From: Oryzobacter faecalis
GTDB lineage: Bacteria; Actinomycetota; Actinomycetes; Actinomycetales; Dermatophilaceae
NCBI RefSeq assembly: GCF_046764005.1
Contig: NZ_JBKOFW010000004.1
Coordinates: 62,001-126,000, forward strand
Reading direction: 5' to 3'
DNA length: 64,000 bases
Shown: positions 50,811 to 59,366 of the stretch, piece by piece
How positions within the stretch are numbered: position 1 is the first letter of the stretch
Layout of the letters: each line of letters opens with the position of its first letter
Translations under genes and position numbers: made by a program
Notes under the pieces: generated by a model
Database searches by the model: none
What the model saw: only the letters and a program-made list of their open reading frames with translations
What the model was told of the DNA's origin: nothing

Positions 50811-52666
50811 CCCCGGTCGAACCCGGCGTCGTCGAGACGGACCTCGACGTCGTCGTCATCGGCTCCGGCTTCGGCGGATCGGTGGCTGCGCTCCGGCTGG
50901 CGGAGAAGGGTTTTCGCGTCCTCGTCCTCGAGGCCGGGCGCCGCTTCGAGGACGAGGACTTCGCCCGCACGTCGTGGGACGTCCCGCGGTACCTCTGGGC
51001 GCCGCGGCTCGGCTGCTACGGCGTGCAGCGCATCCACCGCCTGCCCGACGTCGTCATCCTCGCCGGCGCCGGGGTGGGCGGCGGGTCGCTCAACTACGCC
51101 AACACCCTCTACACCCCGCCCGCGGCCTTCTTCCGCGACCGGCAGTGGGCCGACGTCACCGACTGGGAGGCCGAGCTCGCCCCGCACTACGCCACGGCCC
51201 GCCGCATGCTCGGCGAGGCGGTCAACCCCTGCGACGGCGTCGTCGAGCAGGTGATGCGCCGCACGGCCGAGGACCTCGGCGTGGGCGACACCTTCCGCCG
51301 CACCCCGGTCGCCGTGCACTTCGGACTCCCCGGGGAGACCGTCGACGACCCCTACTTCGGCGGGGCCGGGCCGCGCCGGACGGGCTGCACCTTCTGCGGG
51401 AACTGCATGGTCGGGTGCCGGGTCGGTGCGAAGAACACCCTCGTGAAGAACTACCTCGCGCTCGCCGAGGGGCTCGGGGTCGAGGTGCGCCCGATGCGCA
51501 CGGTGACCCGGCTCGGCGTGGTCCCCGGGTCGGAGGCCGCGGGGCGCGCCGCCTACCGCGTCCTCCACGAGCGCACGGCTCCGGTCCCGGGGCGCGACCG
51601 GCAGGTCGTCACCGCACGGCACGTGGTCGTCGCGGGCGGGACGTGGGGCACCCAGACCCTCCTCCACGCGATGCGCGACGAGGGCGAGCTGCCGCGGCTC
51701 TCGGACCGGCTCGGCCACCTGACCCGCACGAACTCCGAGGCCCTCCTCGGCGCCATGACCGACCGGGTCCCCGACGGGGTCGACCTGACCCGGGGCGTCG
51801 CCATCACGACCTCGTTCCACCCCGACGAGCACACCCACGTCGAGAACGTCCGCTACGGCCCGGGCTCGAACGCGATGGGGCTGCTCGCGACGATCGCGGT
51901 GCCCGGCGGCACGGGGCGCCCCCGGTGGGTGGAGGCGCTGCGGACCGTGGTCCGCGACCCGCGGCCCCTGCTGCGGGTGTCGCCGATCGTGCGCCGCTTC
52001 AGCGAGCGGATGGTCATCGGGCTCGTCATGCAGAGCAGGGACAACAGCCTGCGGGTCTCCGGACGACGGGGGCTGTTCGGTCGCACACTCACCTCGACCC
52101 AGGGCCACGGCGAGCCGAACCCGACGTACATCCCGGCGGGGGCTCGCTCGATGGAGGCGCTCGCGGCCCGGCTCGCCGAGGCCACCGGCCGCTACACCGC
52201 CACCGGCGGCTCGTGGTTCGACGTCCTCGACGTGCCGATGACGGCCCACTTCCTCGGCGGCGTCGTCATCGGGTCCTCGCCGGAGCGCGGGGTCGTCGAC
52301 CCGTACCACCGGGTGTGGGGGTACGAGGGGCTGCACGTCGTCGACGGCTCGGCGGTGTCGGCGAACCTCGGGGTCAACCCGTCGCTGACGATCACCGCCC
52401 AGGCCGAGCGCGCGATGTCGCTGTGGCCCAATGCCGGTGACACCGACGACCGCCCGTCCCAGGCCGACCTCCTCGCCTCGGGCTACGTGGCCGTCGAGCC
52501 CGTCCCCGCGCGGCGCATCGCCTCCGCCATCCGCGGGGGCAGCGTCCGGTACAGCTCGCGTGCCTCCTCGCCCATCTCCGCGAGGGCGGCCACGGCCTCG
52601 GCCCTGCCACCCGGGTCGCCGACCAGCCCGGAGATCAGCACCCCGATGCGGCCCTCCACCCGGTAG
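50807..52666 (+). CDS. GMC-family oxidoreductase, cholesterol oxidase-like
   Basis: The 619-residue flavoprotein has the FAD loop VVIGSGFGGSVAALRLAEKG (about 14-33), GAGVGGGSLNYANTLY near 87, and the C-terminal VVDGSAVSANLGVNPSLTITAQAERAM with the conserved catalytic-domain Asn-Pro. It looks like mycobacterial ChoD, also encoded just after guaB3 there. TGCTFCGNCMVGCRVGAKNT gives a Cys cluster seen in that group. After SLWPNAGD the last 60 or so residues are antisense to the convergent gene and look unlike the family, so the native stop may have been lost. Confidence 0.85.
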   Translation: MTPVEPGVVETDLDVVVIGSGFGGSVAALRLAEKGFRVLVLEAGRRFEDEDFARTSWDVPRYLWAPRLGCYGVQRIHRLPDVVILAGAGVGGGSLNYANTLYTPPAAFFRDRQWADVTDWEAELAPHYATARRMLGEAVNPCDGVVEQVMRRTAEDLGVGDTFRRTPVAVHFGLPGETVDDPYFGGAGPRRTGCTFCGNCMVGCRVGAKNTLVKNYLALAEGLGVEVRPMRTVTRLGVVPGSEAAGRAAYRVLHERTAPVPGRDRQVVTARHVVVAGGTWGTQTLLHAMRDEGELPRLSDRLGHLTRTNSEALLGAMTDRVPDGVDLTRGVAITTSFHPDEHTHVENVRYGPGSNAMGLLATIAVPGGTGRPRWVEALRTVVRDPRPLLRVSPIVRRFSERMVIGLVMQSRDNSLRVSGRRGLFGRTLTSTQGHGEPNPTYIPAGARSMEALAARLAEATGRYTATGGSWFDVLDVPMTAHFLGGVVIGSSPERGVVDPYHRVWGYEGLHVVDGSAVSANLGVNPSLTITAQAERAMSLWPNAGDTDDRPSQADLLASGYVAVEPVPARRIASAIRGGSVRYSSRASSPISARAATASALPPGSPTSPEISTPMRPSTR

Positions 52667-53085
52667 ACGTCGTCGACGACCGCGGCCAGCTCGTCGTAGA
52701 GGTCGAGGTCGGAGGAGGCCAGGGCGGCGAGGGCACCCATGAGCCGGGGGTAGGCCTCGTGCACCGCCGCCTCGTAGGCCGTGACCATCCGCTCGTCCGG
52801 GGTGCCCGGACGGTGGCCCGCGTGCCACGTCAGCCACTCCATCTCGTGCTGGAGCACGAAGACGTGGCGGAACACCTCGGCGGCGTCGCTCCTGACCGAC
52901 GCGACGCGGGCCCGCTCGAGGTCGGCCGCCCGGCGGGTGCTCTCGACCCGCAGCGCGACGATGCCGGCCACCACCGCGGCGACGAGGCCGAGCACCCCGG
53001 TGAGGCCGGCCGCCACGAGGGCCGTGTCGGGTCCGTCCGCGGTGGGCAGCACCGCCGGCACCGCCGTCATCGCCGTCATCGCCAT
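52483..53085 (-). CDS. Unknown membrane-anchored helical protein
   Basis: I do not recognise this 200-residue protein. An N-terminal transmembrane segment (about residues 18-43) is followed by a helical, charged domain: TRRAADLERARVASVRSDAAEVFRHVF, LQHEMEWLTWHAG and the later DELAAVVDDVYRVEGRIGVL. The amphipathic pattern and good codon-position G+C support coding. The upstream frame continues, but with composition unlike protein, so I use the ATG at 53085, with GGGA ten bases upstream. Its last 184 bases overlap the 3' end of the GMC gene on the other strand. Confidence 0.6.
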   Translation of the reverse strand: MAMTAMTAVPAVLPTADGPDTALVAAGLTGVLGLVAAVVAGIVALRVESTRRAADLERARVASVRSDAAEVFRHVFVLQHEMEWLTWHAGHRPGTPDERMVTAYEAAVHEAYPRLMGALAALASSDLDLYDELAAVVDDVYRVEGRIGVLISGLVGDPGGRAEAVAALAEMGEEARELYRTLPPRMAEAMRRAGTGSTAT

Positions 53086-53182
53086 CGCGCCATCGTCCCG
53101 TCGCCCGTCGGCCGCTGTCGAGGCCCGCGCCCGCCTCGTGCGGACGTGGGGCGCTGTCGGTGGCGAGGTCGATGATGGGGCG

Positions 53183-53494
53183 ATGACGAGGGCAGCCGAC
53201 GGCACCTGGACCTTCACCGCCGAGGTGTGGCGGTGGAGGGAGGGCTCGTGGCGGTTCGTCACCGTCCCCGCCGACGTCAGCGACGAGGTCGACGAGGTGG
53301 TCGGCGACGCGACCGGCGGCTTCGGCTCGGTGCGGGTCGAGGTCAGTGTCGGCGGCTCGGTCTGGCGCACCTCGCTGTTCCCCTCGACGCAGGAGGGCGC
53401 CTACGTCCTCCCGGTCAAGAAGGCGGTCCGCACCGCCGAGGGGCTCACCGACGGCGACTCGGCCGAGGTCGCCATCCGGCTGGTCGACCGCTGA
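53183..53494 (+). CDS. DUF1905 family protein
   Basis: The 103-residue protein matches the DUF1905 fold: TWTFTAEVWRWREGSWRFVTVP, GFGSVRVEVSVGGSVWRTSLFPSTQEGAYVLPVKKAVRTAEGL-like sequence, and the ending SAEVAIRLVDR. Members are small beta-rich proteins of unknown role. GATGAT lies six bases before the ATG and may be a weak -10 element of a leaderless transcript. Confidence 0.82.
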   Translation: MTRAADGTWTFTAEVWRWREGSWRFVTVPADVSDEVDEVVGDATGGFGSVRVEVSVGGSVWRTSLFPSTQEGAYVLPVKKAVRTAEGLTDGDSAEVAIRLVDR

Positions 53495-53520
53495 CGTCGG
53501 CCGCCCGGGGTTCGCTCACG

Positions 53521-53526
53521 TACCGT
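53521..53526 (+). promoter_or_regulatory. -10 element of leaderless dedA promoter
   Basis: TACCGT ends seven bases before the GTG at 53534. There is no ribosome-binding site. Confidence 0.5.
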
Positions 53527-53533
53527 GGGCCCG

Positions 53534-54190
53534 GTGACGACCCTCACCGACCGCGTCATCGACGTCATCGAGTCGATCGGCGAGGTCGGGGTGGGCCTGC
53601 TCATCGCCCTCGAGACGATCCTCCCGCCGATCCCGTCCGAGGTGATCCTCCCGTTCGCGGGGTTCGCCGCGCACGACGGCAGGCTCAACGTCGTCCTCGC
53701 CTGGGTGTGCGCGACGCTCGGCTCCCTCGTCGGGGCGCTGGTCCTCTACGGCCTGGGGCTGAAGTTCAGCTACGAGCGCCTGCACCACCTCGCCGAGCGG
53801 CGCTGGTTCTTCCTCTTCGGGGTCCGCGACCTCGAGCGCGGCATGCGGTTCTTCGACGACCACGGCTCGCTCGTCGTGTTCGTCGGCCGGTTCATCCCGC
53901 TGATCCGCTCGATCGTCTCGGTGCCGGCGGGTCTCGACGCGATGCCGCTGCCGCGATTCCTCGCGCTCACTGCTGCCGGGAGCGGCCTCTGGAACGCGGT
54001 GTTCATCGGGATCGGCTACCGCCTCGGCGCCGACTACGACGTCGTCGAGCAGTACATGGGCCCGGTCAGCAAGGGCGTCGTCGGCGTCCTCGCGCTCGTG
54101 CTCGTCTGGCTCGTCGTCCGCCGGTTGCGCGAACGGGCGCGGCAGGCCGCCGACGAGACCCCGCCGACGCAGGACGCCGCCGACCGCTGA
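53534..54190 (+). CDS. DedA-family membrane protein
   Basis: The 218-residue DedA/SNARE-associated protein has LIALETILPPIPSEVILPFAGF with the re-entrant-loop Glu and Pro residues. Further on is VVFVGRFIPLIRSIVSVPAGLDAM with the GRF-x-P-x-x-R motif typical of the family. DedA proteins are implicated in recycling the undecaprenyl phosphate carrier and in proton-dependent membrane homeostasis. Four to five hydrophobic segments are visible. Confidence 0.92.
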   Translation: MTTLTDRVIDVIESIGEVGVGLLIALETILPPIPSEVILPFAGFAAHDGRLNVVLAWVCATLGSLVGALVLYGLGLKFSYERLHHLAERRWFFLFGVRDLERGMRFFDDHGSLVVFVGRFIPLIRSIVSVPAGLDAMPLPRFLALTAAGSGLWNAVFIGIGYRLGADYDVVEQYMGPVSKGVVGVLALVLVWLVVRRLRERARQAADETPPTQDAADR

Positions 54191-54221
54191 CGACGGTCCC
54201 TGCGGCCCGGACCGCCGGTCG

Positions 54222-55997
54222 TCACGCCTCGTCCCGCCACGACCGCCACAGGGCCGCGTACGACCCGTCGCGCTCGATCAGCTCGTCGTGCGACCCGAGC
54301 TCGCCGACGAGCCCGTCCTCCACGACCGCCACCCGGTCGGCGTCGTGTGCGGTGTGCAGCCGGTGCGCGATCGCCACGACCGTGCGCCCCTCGACCACCG
54401 CGGCCAGCGACCGCTCGAGGTGGCGCGCCGCCCTCGGGTCGAGCAGGGAGGTCGCCTCGTCGAGGACCAGCGTGTGCGGGTCGGCGAGGACGAGCCGCGC
54501 GAGGGCGACCTGCTGGGCCTGGGCCTCCGAGAGCTCGTGGCCGCCGGACCCGACGACGGTGTCGAGGCCGCCCGGGAGGGCGAGGGCCCAGTCGAGCGCG
54601 TCGACGGCCGCGAGGGCGTCCTCGAGCTGCGTGGTCGACGACTCGGGGCGCGGCAGCCGCAGGTTGTCGGCGAGGGTCCCCACGAACACGTGGTGCTCCT
54701 GCGTCACGAGGGCGACCTCGCCGCGCAGCACCCCGAGCTCGAGGTCGACGAGGGGGACGCCGCCGGCCGTGACCCGCCCGGAGCGGGGGCCGTCGATGCC
54801 CGCCATGAGCCGGCCGAGGGTCGACTTGCCGGCCCCGGAGGGGCCGACGATCGCGAGCCGCTCGCCGGGGACGAGGTCGAGGGAGACGCCGTGGAGGACG
54901 TCGCGCCCCTCCCGGTAGGCGTACCGGACCTCGTCGACCGCGATGCGCTCGCCGTCGGGGACGGCTCCGGTGGAGACCCGGTCGGCGGGGACCTCGGCGA
55001 CGCCGAGGATGCGCGCGAGCGAGGTCGCCGCGAACTGGAGCTCGTCGAGGACCTCGACGAGCTCGCCGAGCGGATCGAGCATCCGCCGGACGTAGAGGAC
55101 GACCGCCGTCGCCGCCGCGACCGTGAGCTGGTCCTGCCAGACGAGCCAGCCGCCCCAGAGGAGCGTCCCGGCGACCGGTGCGAAGAACCCGATCTCGAGC
55201 CACGGGAACCACCGCAGCCGCAGCCCGGTCGTGTAGCGCTCCGCGTCATGGCTCTCACGGACCGCCTCGGCGAACCGTGCCCCGCGCTCGTCCTGGAGGC
55301 CGAGGGCGTCGACCGTCGCCGCGCCCTCGACCGTCTCGGCCGCGACGCCGTTGAGCCGCGCGTACGTGGCGTGCTCCCACAGGTAGCCCGGGCCGGCGCT
55401 GCGCAGGTAGCGCCGCGTGGGGAACCACCACACGAGCGGCGTGAGGAGCAGCGGGAGGGCGGCGAGCGGCGAGGTGAGGATCGTCGCGCCGGCGATGACG
55501 ACGGCCGTCATGAGCGACACGACGATCGTCGGGATGCCGAACCGGATGACGTAGCTGATCGCGTCGACGTCGTTCGTGGTCCGCGCGAGCAGGTCACCGG
55601 TACCGGCCCGCTCGACGGTCGAGAGGGGCAGTCGGACCGCGGAGGAGACGAAGTCCTCGCGCAGGCGCGCGAAGACCCGCTCGGAGAGGACGAACGAGCT
55701 GCGGCGGGCGACCCACGTCGCCGCGGTCTCGGCGACGACAGCGCCGGCGAGGAGGAGGGCGAGGCGGGTGACCTCGTCGACCGACCCGCGGCCGGCGGTG
55801 ACCTCGCCGACGATCCGGCCGATGACCCAGGGCCCGGCCAGCCCGACGACCGCGGCGACGGCGTGCCAGAGGAGCACCCGGGCCAGTGGCCCGCGGTGCT
55901 CGCGGAGGAGGACCCCGACGTGCCGGCGCACGACCGGTCCGCTCGCGATCGGCAGCGTCCGGCGCGCATGGTCGGTCTTCTCGCGCAGCGGTGACAT
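54222..55997 (-). CDS. ABC exporter half-transporter with consensus Walker motifs
   Basis: The 591-residue protein fuses a six-span membrane domain to an ABC domain. Walker A GPSGAGKST is near 384-392, Walker B is LVLDEATSLLD, and the switch is IAHRLHT. The signature, however, reads ELSEAQAQQVALARL in place of LSGGQ. The upstream partner has the opposite set of losses, so the two should form a heterodimer with one working ATP site. Its ATG overlaps the partner's stop by one base (TGATG). The cargo is unknown. Confidence 0.9.
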   Translation of the reverse strand: MSPLREKTDHARRTLPIASGPVVRRHVGVLLREHRGPLARVLLWHAVAAVVGLAGPWVIGRIVGEVTAGRGSVDEVTRLALLLAGAVVAETAATWVARRSSFVLSERVFARLREDFVSSAVRLPLSTVERAGTGDLLARTTNDVDAISYVIRFGIPTIVVSLMTAVVIAGATILTSPLAALPLLLTPLVWWFPTRRYLRSAGPGYLWEHATYARLNGVAAETVEGAATVDALGLQDERGARFAEAVRESHDAERYTTGLRLRWFPWLEIGFFAPVAGTLLWGGWLVWQDQLTVAAATAVVLYVRRMLDPLGELVEVLDELQFAATSLARILGVAEVPADRVSTGAVPDGERIAVDEVRYAYREGRDVLHGVSLDLVPGERLAIVGPSGAGKSTLGRLMAGIDGPRSGRVTAGGVPLVDLELGVLRGEVALVTQEHHVFVGTLADNLRLPRPESSTTQLEDALAAVDALDWALALPGGLDTVVGSGGHELSEAQAQQVALARLVLADPHTLVLDEATSLLDPRAARHLERSLAAVVEGRTVVAIAHRLHTAHDADRVAVVEDGLVGELGSHDELIERDGSYAALWRSWRDEA

Positions 55998-57733
55998 CAG
56001 TCCTCCCCTCGCACGACGACGGAACGGTAGGTGGGCGAGCGGCGCACGAGGTCGCGGTGGGTGCCGCGCTCGGTGGCCCGGCCGTCCTCGAGCAGGACCA
56101 CCTCGTCGGCGCGGTCGAGCAGCAGCGGGCTCGCGGTGACGACGACGGTCGTGCGGCCCTTGCGGTGTTGGGCGAGCCGCTCGGCGACGCGGGCCTCGGT
56201 GTGGGCGTCGACGGCGCTCGTCGGCTCGACGAGCACGAGGACGTCGGCGTCGCGCAGGAGGGAGCGGGCGAGGGCGAGGCGCTGGCGCTGGCCGCCGGAC
56301 AGCGACCGCCCGCGCTCCTCGACCTCGCCGTCGAGGCCGCCGTCGACGGCGCCGAGGACGTCGTCGGCGTCCGCGACGAGGAGGGCGGCGCGGCGCGCCT
56401 CGTCGTCCTGGCCGCCGATCTCGCGGCGGAGCGGTCCGCTGAACAGCCGCGGGTCGGGGGTGGAGACGAGGAGGTGCTCGCGCACGAGGGAGACCGGCAG
56501 GTCGTCGAGGACGACGCCGCCCCAGGTGACGCCGTGGTCACCGGGGGCGGTGCGGCCGAGCCGGGCGGCGACCGCGGCGGTCTCCTCGGGGCGGGCACTG
56601 ACGAGGGCCGTCATCCGGCCGGGGAGGACCTCGACGCCGGAGGCCGGGTCGGTGAGGACCGCCGTCTCGACCAGCTGTTCCACGGCGCGACGCAGGGCGG
56701 GGTCGACGTCGCCGGTCCCGGCCGGGTGGTCGGGCTCGACGGCGAGGATGCGGGCGATGCGGCGGGCGGCGACCCGCGTCGAGATGAGCTTGTCGGCGAA
56801 CTCGACCGCGGTCTGGAGCGGCATCGTGAGGAACGCCGTGTACCCGTAGAACGCGACGAGCTGGCCGGGGCTGATCTCGCCGGCGACCGCGAGCCGGGCG
56901 CCGATGGCCGTGACGACGAGGACGAAGATCCCGGGGAGGAGGACCTGCGCGGCGTCGAGGGTCGCCTGCGTGCCGGCGACGCGCACGCCGGCGAGGCGCA
57001 CGGCCTCCGACTGGGCCCGGTACCGCTCGAGGAACGCCTCCTCGCCGCCGATGCCGCGCAGGACGCGCAGGCCGGAGACGGTGTCGGCGCCGAGCGCGGT
57101 GAGCCGGCCGGCCTGCTCGCGCTGGGCGCTCTGGCGGCGCTGGAGCGGCTTCATGACGAAGGCGAGGCTCGCGACGAGGAGCGGGCCGCCGACGAGCATG
57201 ACGAGGCCGAGGAGGAGCGAGCCGCGCAGGAGGATGACGGCGACGACGACGAACGAGACGACGGCGCCCATGAAGCGGGCGAACACGTCGAAGGTGTGGC
57301 CCATCCGGCCGAAGTCGCTCGTGAAGCTCGCGAGCACCTCGCCGGCCGGCATCTCGCGGGTCAGGGCGGGCCCGGCACGGCGCACGGCGCGGTCGGCGAC
57401 GACGCCCGAGCGGAACGCGCCGACCAGCCAGTTCTGGACCGCGAACCAGTGTCGTCCGTTGCCGGTGGCCGCCGAGACCAGGCCGAGGCCGAGGACGGCG
57501 AGCGACCACGTGACGAGGGCCGTGGCGTCACGCTGGACGATCCCGGCGTCCACCGCGCGCCCGACGGCGGCGGGGATGAGGGCGGTCGCGAGCATCCACG
57601 GGATGCCGCACGCCGCACCGGCCACGAGCGTGCGCCACTGACGGCGCGCGAGCCACACCAGGAGGCGGTCGGCATCGGCCGGGGGCTCCTCGTGCGCCGC
57701 GACGCCGTACTCCCAGGGCGGTCTGCTCAGCAC
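55997..57733 (-). CDS. ABC exporter half-transporter with degenerate ATP site
   Basis: The 578-residue protein has six membrane spans followed by an ABC domain in which the Walker A region near 376 reads LVSARPEETAAVA. The P-loop glycines and lysine are missing. Walker B is VLVLVEPTSAVD, with Val at the Mg-binding Asp position, and the H-loop reads VTASPLLLD. The signature RSLSGGQRQRLALA is intact. This complements the downstream half-transporter. I start at a GTG with TACCGT eight bases upstream on the minus strand, where LSRPPWEYGVAAHEEP, a usual N-terminus in this group, begins. Confidence 0.87.
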   Translation of the reverse strand: MLSRPPWEYGVAAHEEPPADADRLLVWLARRQWRTLVAGAACGIPWMLATALIPAAVGRAVDAGIVQRDATALVTWSLAVLGLGLVSAATGNGRHWFAVQNWLVGAFRSGVVADRAVRRAGPALTREMPAGEVLASFTSDFGRMGHTFDVFARFMGAVVSFVVVAVILLRGSLLLGLVMLVGGPLLVASLAFVMKPLQRRQSAQREQAGRLTALGADTVSGLRVLRGIGGEEAFLERYRAQSEAVRLAGVRVAGTQATLDAAQVLLPGIFVLVVTAIGARLAVAGEISPGQLVAFYGYTAFLTMPLQTAVEFADKLISTRVAARRIARILAVEPDHPAGTGDVDPALRRAVEQLVETAVLTDPASGVEVLPGRMTALVSARPEETAAVAARLGRTAPGDHGVTWGGVVLDDLPVSLVREHLLVSTPDPRLFSGPLRREIGGQDDEARRAALLVADADDVLGAVDGGLDGEVEERGRSLSGGQRQRLALARSLLRDADVLVLVEPTSAVDAHTEARVAERLAQHRKGRTTVVVTASPLLLDRADEVVLLEDGRATERGTHRDLVRRSPTYRSVVVRGED

Positions 57734-57896
57734 GAGCAACCACGGTAGGTCGCCGGGGCGGGGGTGGACCACCGAGTTTTCGCGGGCGCGAGTGGCCGGG
57801 CGGATCGGCCTGCAGGACAACCCATCCCGTCTTCCCGTGGGACAACATCGACCAATTGGGCGATCTTGACCCGGGTCGGGGACCCCCGGCGTGGCG
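57734..57896. other. Spacer between the ABC exporter and MOSC genes
   Basis: TACCGT on the minus strand at 57742-57747 is the likely -10 box of the exporter. The middle of the spacer contains a less G+C-rich stretch, CATCGACCAATTGGGCGATC. I see no gene in it. Confidence 0.45.
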
Positions 57897-58367
57897 TCAG
57901 GCGCCGCCGTCCAGGACCTCCCACCGGTCGCCGACCGCGATGTCGCCGCCCTCGAGGACGCGCAGGACGGTGCCGGCCCGGTCGTGGAGGGCACGGGCCG
58001 CGCCGGGGGCGATCTCGTCGTCGAGGACGCGGCACGGCGCCGCCTTGCGGACGACCTCGAGGAGGGTGGCGCCGAGCCGCACCCGGGTTCCGGGGCGGGT
58101 GGGCACGGCGCCGTGGCTCAGCGTGACGTTCCGCCGAGTGCCGGCCGGCTCGACCCGGGAACCGAGGCGCTCGGCGGCCTCGGCCAGCTCGCTCGCCGAC
58201 TGCACGGTGACGTGCCGGTGCCTCGTGCCGTGGTAGCGGTCGCCGACGAGGCCGCGTCCCGCCTCGGCCACGACCCGCTCGACCGCCCGCATCGGAAGGC
58301 GGCGCCCCTTGGCGACGTGGATGGCCACGACCACGGGTGCGGCGATGGCCTGGGGCTCGGGGCTCAC
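57897..58367 (-). CDS. MOSC-domain protein
   Basis: The 156-residue protein is a stand-alone MOSC (molybdenum-cofactor sulfurase C-terminal) domain: GLVGDRYHGTRHRHVTVQSA near 43, RRNVTLSHGAV, GATLLEV, and the conserved cysteine in APCRVLDDE. MOSC proteins bind molybdenum cofactor or help reduce N-hydroxylated compounds. The GTG start has GAGGAGGAGGA seven bases upstream. That site lies at the edge of the first unit of a three-hairpin array, so folding of the array could affect translation. Confidence 0.9.
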   Translation of the reverse strand: MSPEPQAIAAPVVVAIHVAKGRRLPMRAVERVVAEAGRGLVGDRYHGTRHRHVTVQSASELAEAAERLGSRVEPAGTRRNVTLSHGAVPTRPGTRVRLGATLLEVVRKAAPCRVLDDEIAPGAARALHDRAGTVLRVLEGGDIAVGDRWEVLDGGA

Positions 58368-58384
58368 GGGTCGATCCTCCTCCT

Positions 58385-58539
58385 CGCGAGTGCCCACCTG
58401 GCCGCCGGGGCAGCCGGGTGAGCACACGCGCGCCGTGGACCTCCTCGCGTGTGCCCAGGTGGCTGCCGGAGCGACCACTGGGGCACACGCCGCCGCGGGT
58501 GCGGACGTGGTTGCCCCGGCCACCACGTCCGCACTCGCG
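58385..58539. repeat. Three tandem 46-bp hairpin repeats
   Basis: Units at 58385-58430, 58446-58491 and 58494-58539 align without gaps. All keep CGCG-N-GTGC at the left and GCAC-N-CGC at the right. The middle of the stem changes on both arms: CCACCTGG with CCGGGTGA, CCAGGTGG with CCACTGGG, and GGACGTGG with CCACGTCC. The loop region keeps GCC. Units 1 and 2 are each preceded by CTCCTCGCG. The array fills the gap between the divergent MOSC and SURF1 genes. Confidence 0.8.
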
Positions 58540-58568
58540 GCCGGGGATGGGGGTGCAGGGGCGTCACG

Positions 58569-58574
58569 TAGCCT
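58569..58574 (+). promoter_or_regulatory. -10 element of SURF1 promoter
   Basis: TAGCCT ends six bases before the GTG at 58581. The spacer CGGAGG resembles a Shine-Dalgarno sequence but touches the start codon, so leaderless initiation is more likely. Confidence 0.5.
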
Positions 58575-58580
58575 CGGAGG

Positions 58581-59366
58581 GTGTTGCGGACCGCCCTGAG
58601 ACCGAGGTTCCTCGGGCTGCTCGGGGTGGTCCTCGTCGTGGGGGGCGCCTTCGTCCTCCTCGGCCGCTGGCAGCTCGGCGTCGCCGAGTCGGCCGCCCAC
58701 CGCGACGCGGTCGAGGCAGCCCGGGCCCGCACCCCCGTCGAGCTGACGAGCGTGCTGCGGCCGCACGAGCGGTTCCGTGGCGAGCTGTCCTCCCGGCCGG
58801 TCACCGCGACCGGGCGGTACGCCGCCGAGGGCCAGCTGCTCGTCCCCGACCGGCGACTCGACGGGCGCACCGGCTCGTGGGTCGTCACCCCGTTCGTCGT
58901 CGACGGCTCGGGCGGCACGATCGCCGTCCTCCGCGGTTTCGTCGGGGACGCCGCGTCGGCCGGGGCGCCGCCCGAGGGCACCCTGACGATCAGCGGGGGT
59001 CTGGCCCCGGGGGAGTCGCCGTCGAGGGTCGCCGTCGGCCCCGGCGAGATCGGGTCGGTCGACCTGTCGGTCCTCGTCAACACCTGGCCGGGCGACCTCT
59101 ACAACGGGTTCGTCTTCCTCGAGTCCGAGCGGCCGGCGACCGGCCCGCAGCTGACGAAGGTCCCGACTCCGTTGGGGGACACCGGGATCCGCTGGCGCAA
59201 CGCCGCCTACGCCGTCCAGTGGTGGATCTTCGCCGGCTTCGCCCTGTGGCTGTGGTGGCGGATGGTGCGCGAGGAGTCCCGGCGCGAGGACCCCATCCCC
59301 TCCGTACGACCCGACGGCGCCCGTCCGGTGGCCGCGGGGGACAATGGCGCCCGTGACGACGCCTGA
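58581..59366 (+). CDS. SURF1-family cytochrome oxidase assembly protein
   Basis: The 261-residue protein has the two-span SURF1 layout: an N-terminal span (LGLLGVVLVVGGAFVLLGRWQLG, with GRWQ conserved), a large external domain with GSWVVTPFV and VLRGFVG, and a C-terminal span after IRWRNAAYAVQWWIFAGFALWLWWR. SURF1 helps assemble the haem centre of aa3-type cytochrome oxidase. The acidic C-terminal tail overlaps the next gene by 14 bases. Confidence 0.92.
   Translation: MLRTALRPRFLGLLGVVLVVGGAFVLLGRWQLGVAESAAHRDAVEAARARTPVELTSVLRPHERFRGELSSRPVTATGRYAAEGQLLVPDRRLDGRTGSWVVTPFVVDGSGGTIAVLRGFVGDAASAGAPPEGTLTISGGLAPGESPSRVAVGPGEIGSVDLSVLVNTWPGDLYNGFVFLESERPATGPQLTKVPTPLGDTGIRWRNAAYAVQWWIFAGFALWLWWRMVREESRREDPIPSVRPDGARPVAAGDNGARDDA
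59340..59345 (+). promoter_or_regulatory. -10 element of leaderless DUF3817 gene promoter
   Basis: GACAAT ends seven bases before the GTG at 59353. It lies inside the end of the SURF1 gene. Confidence 0.45.
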
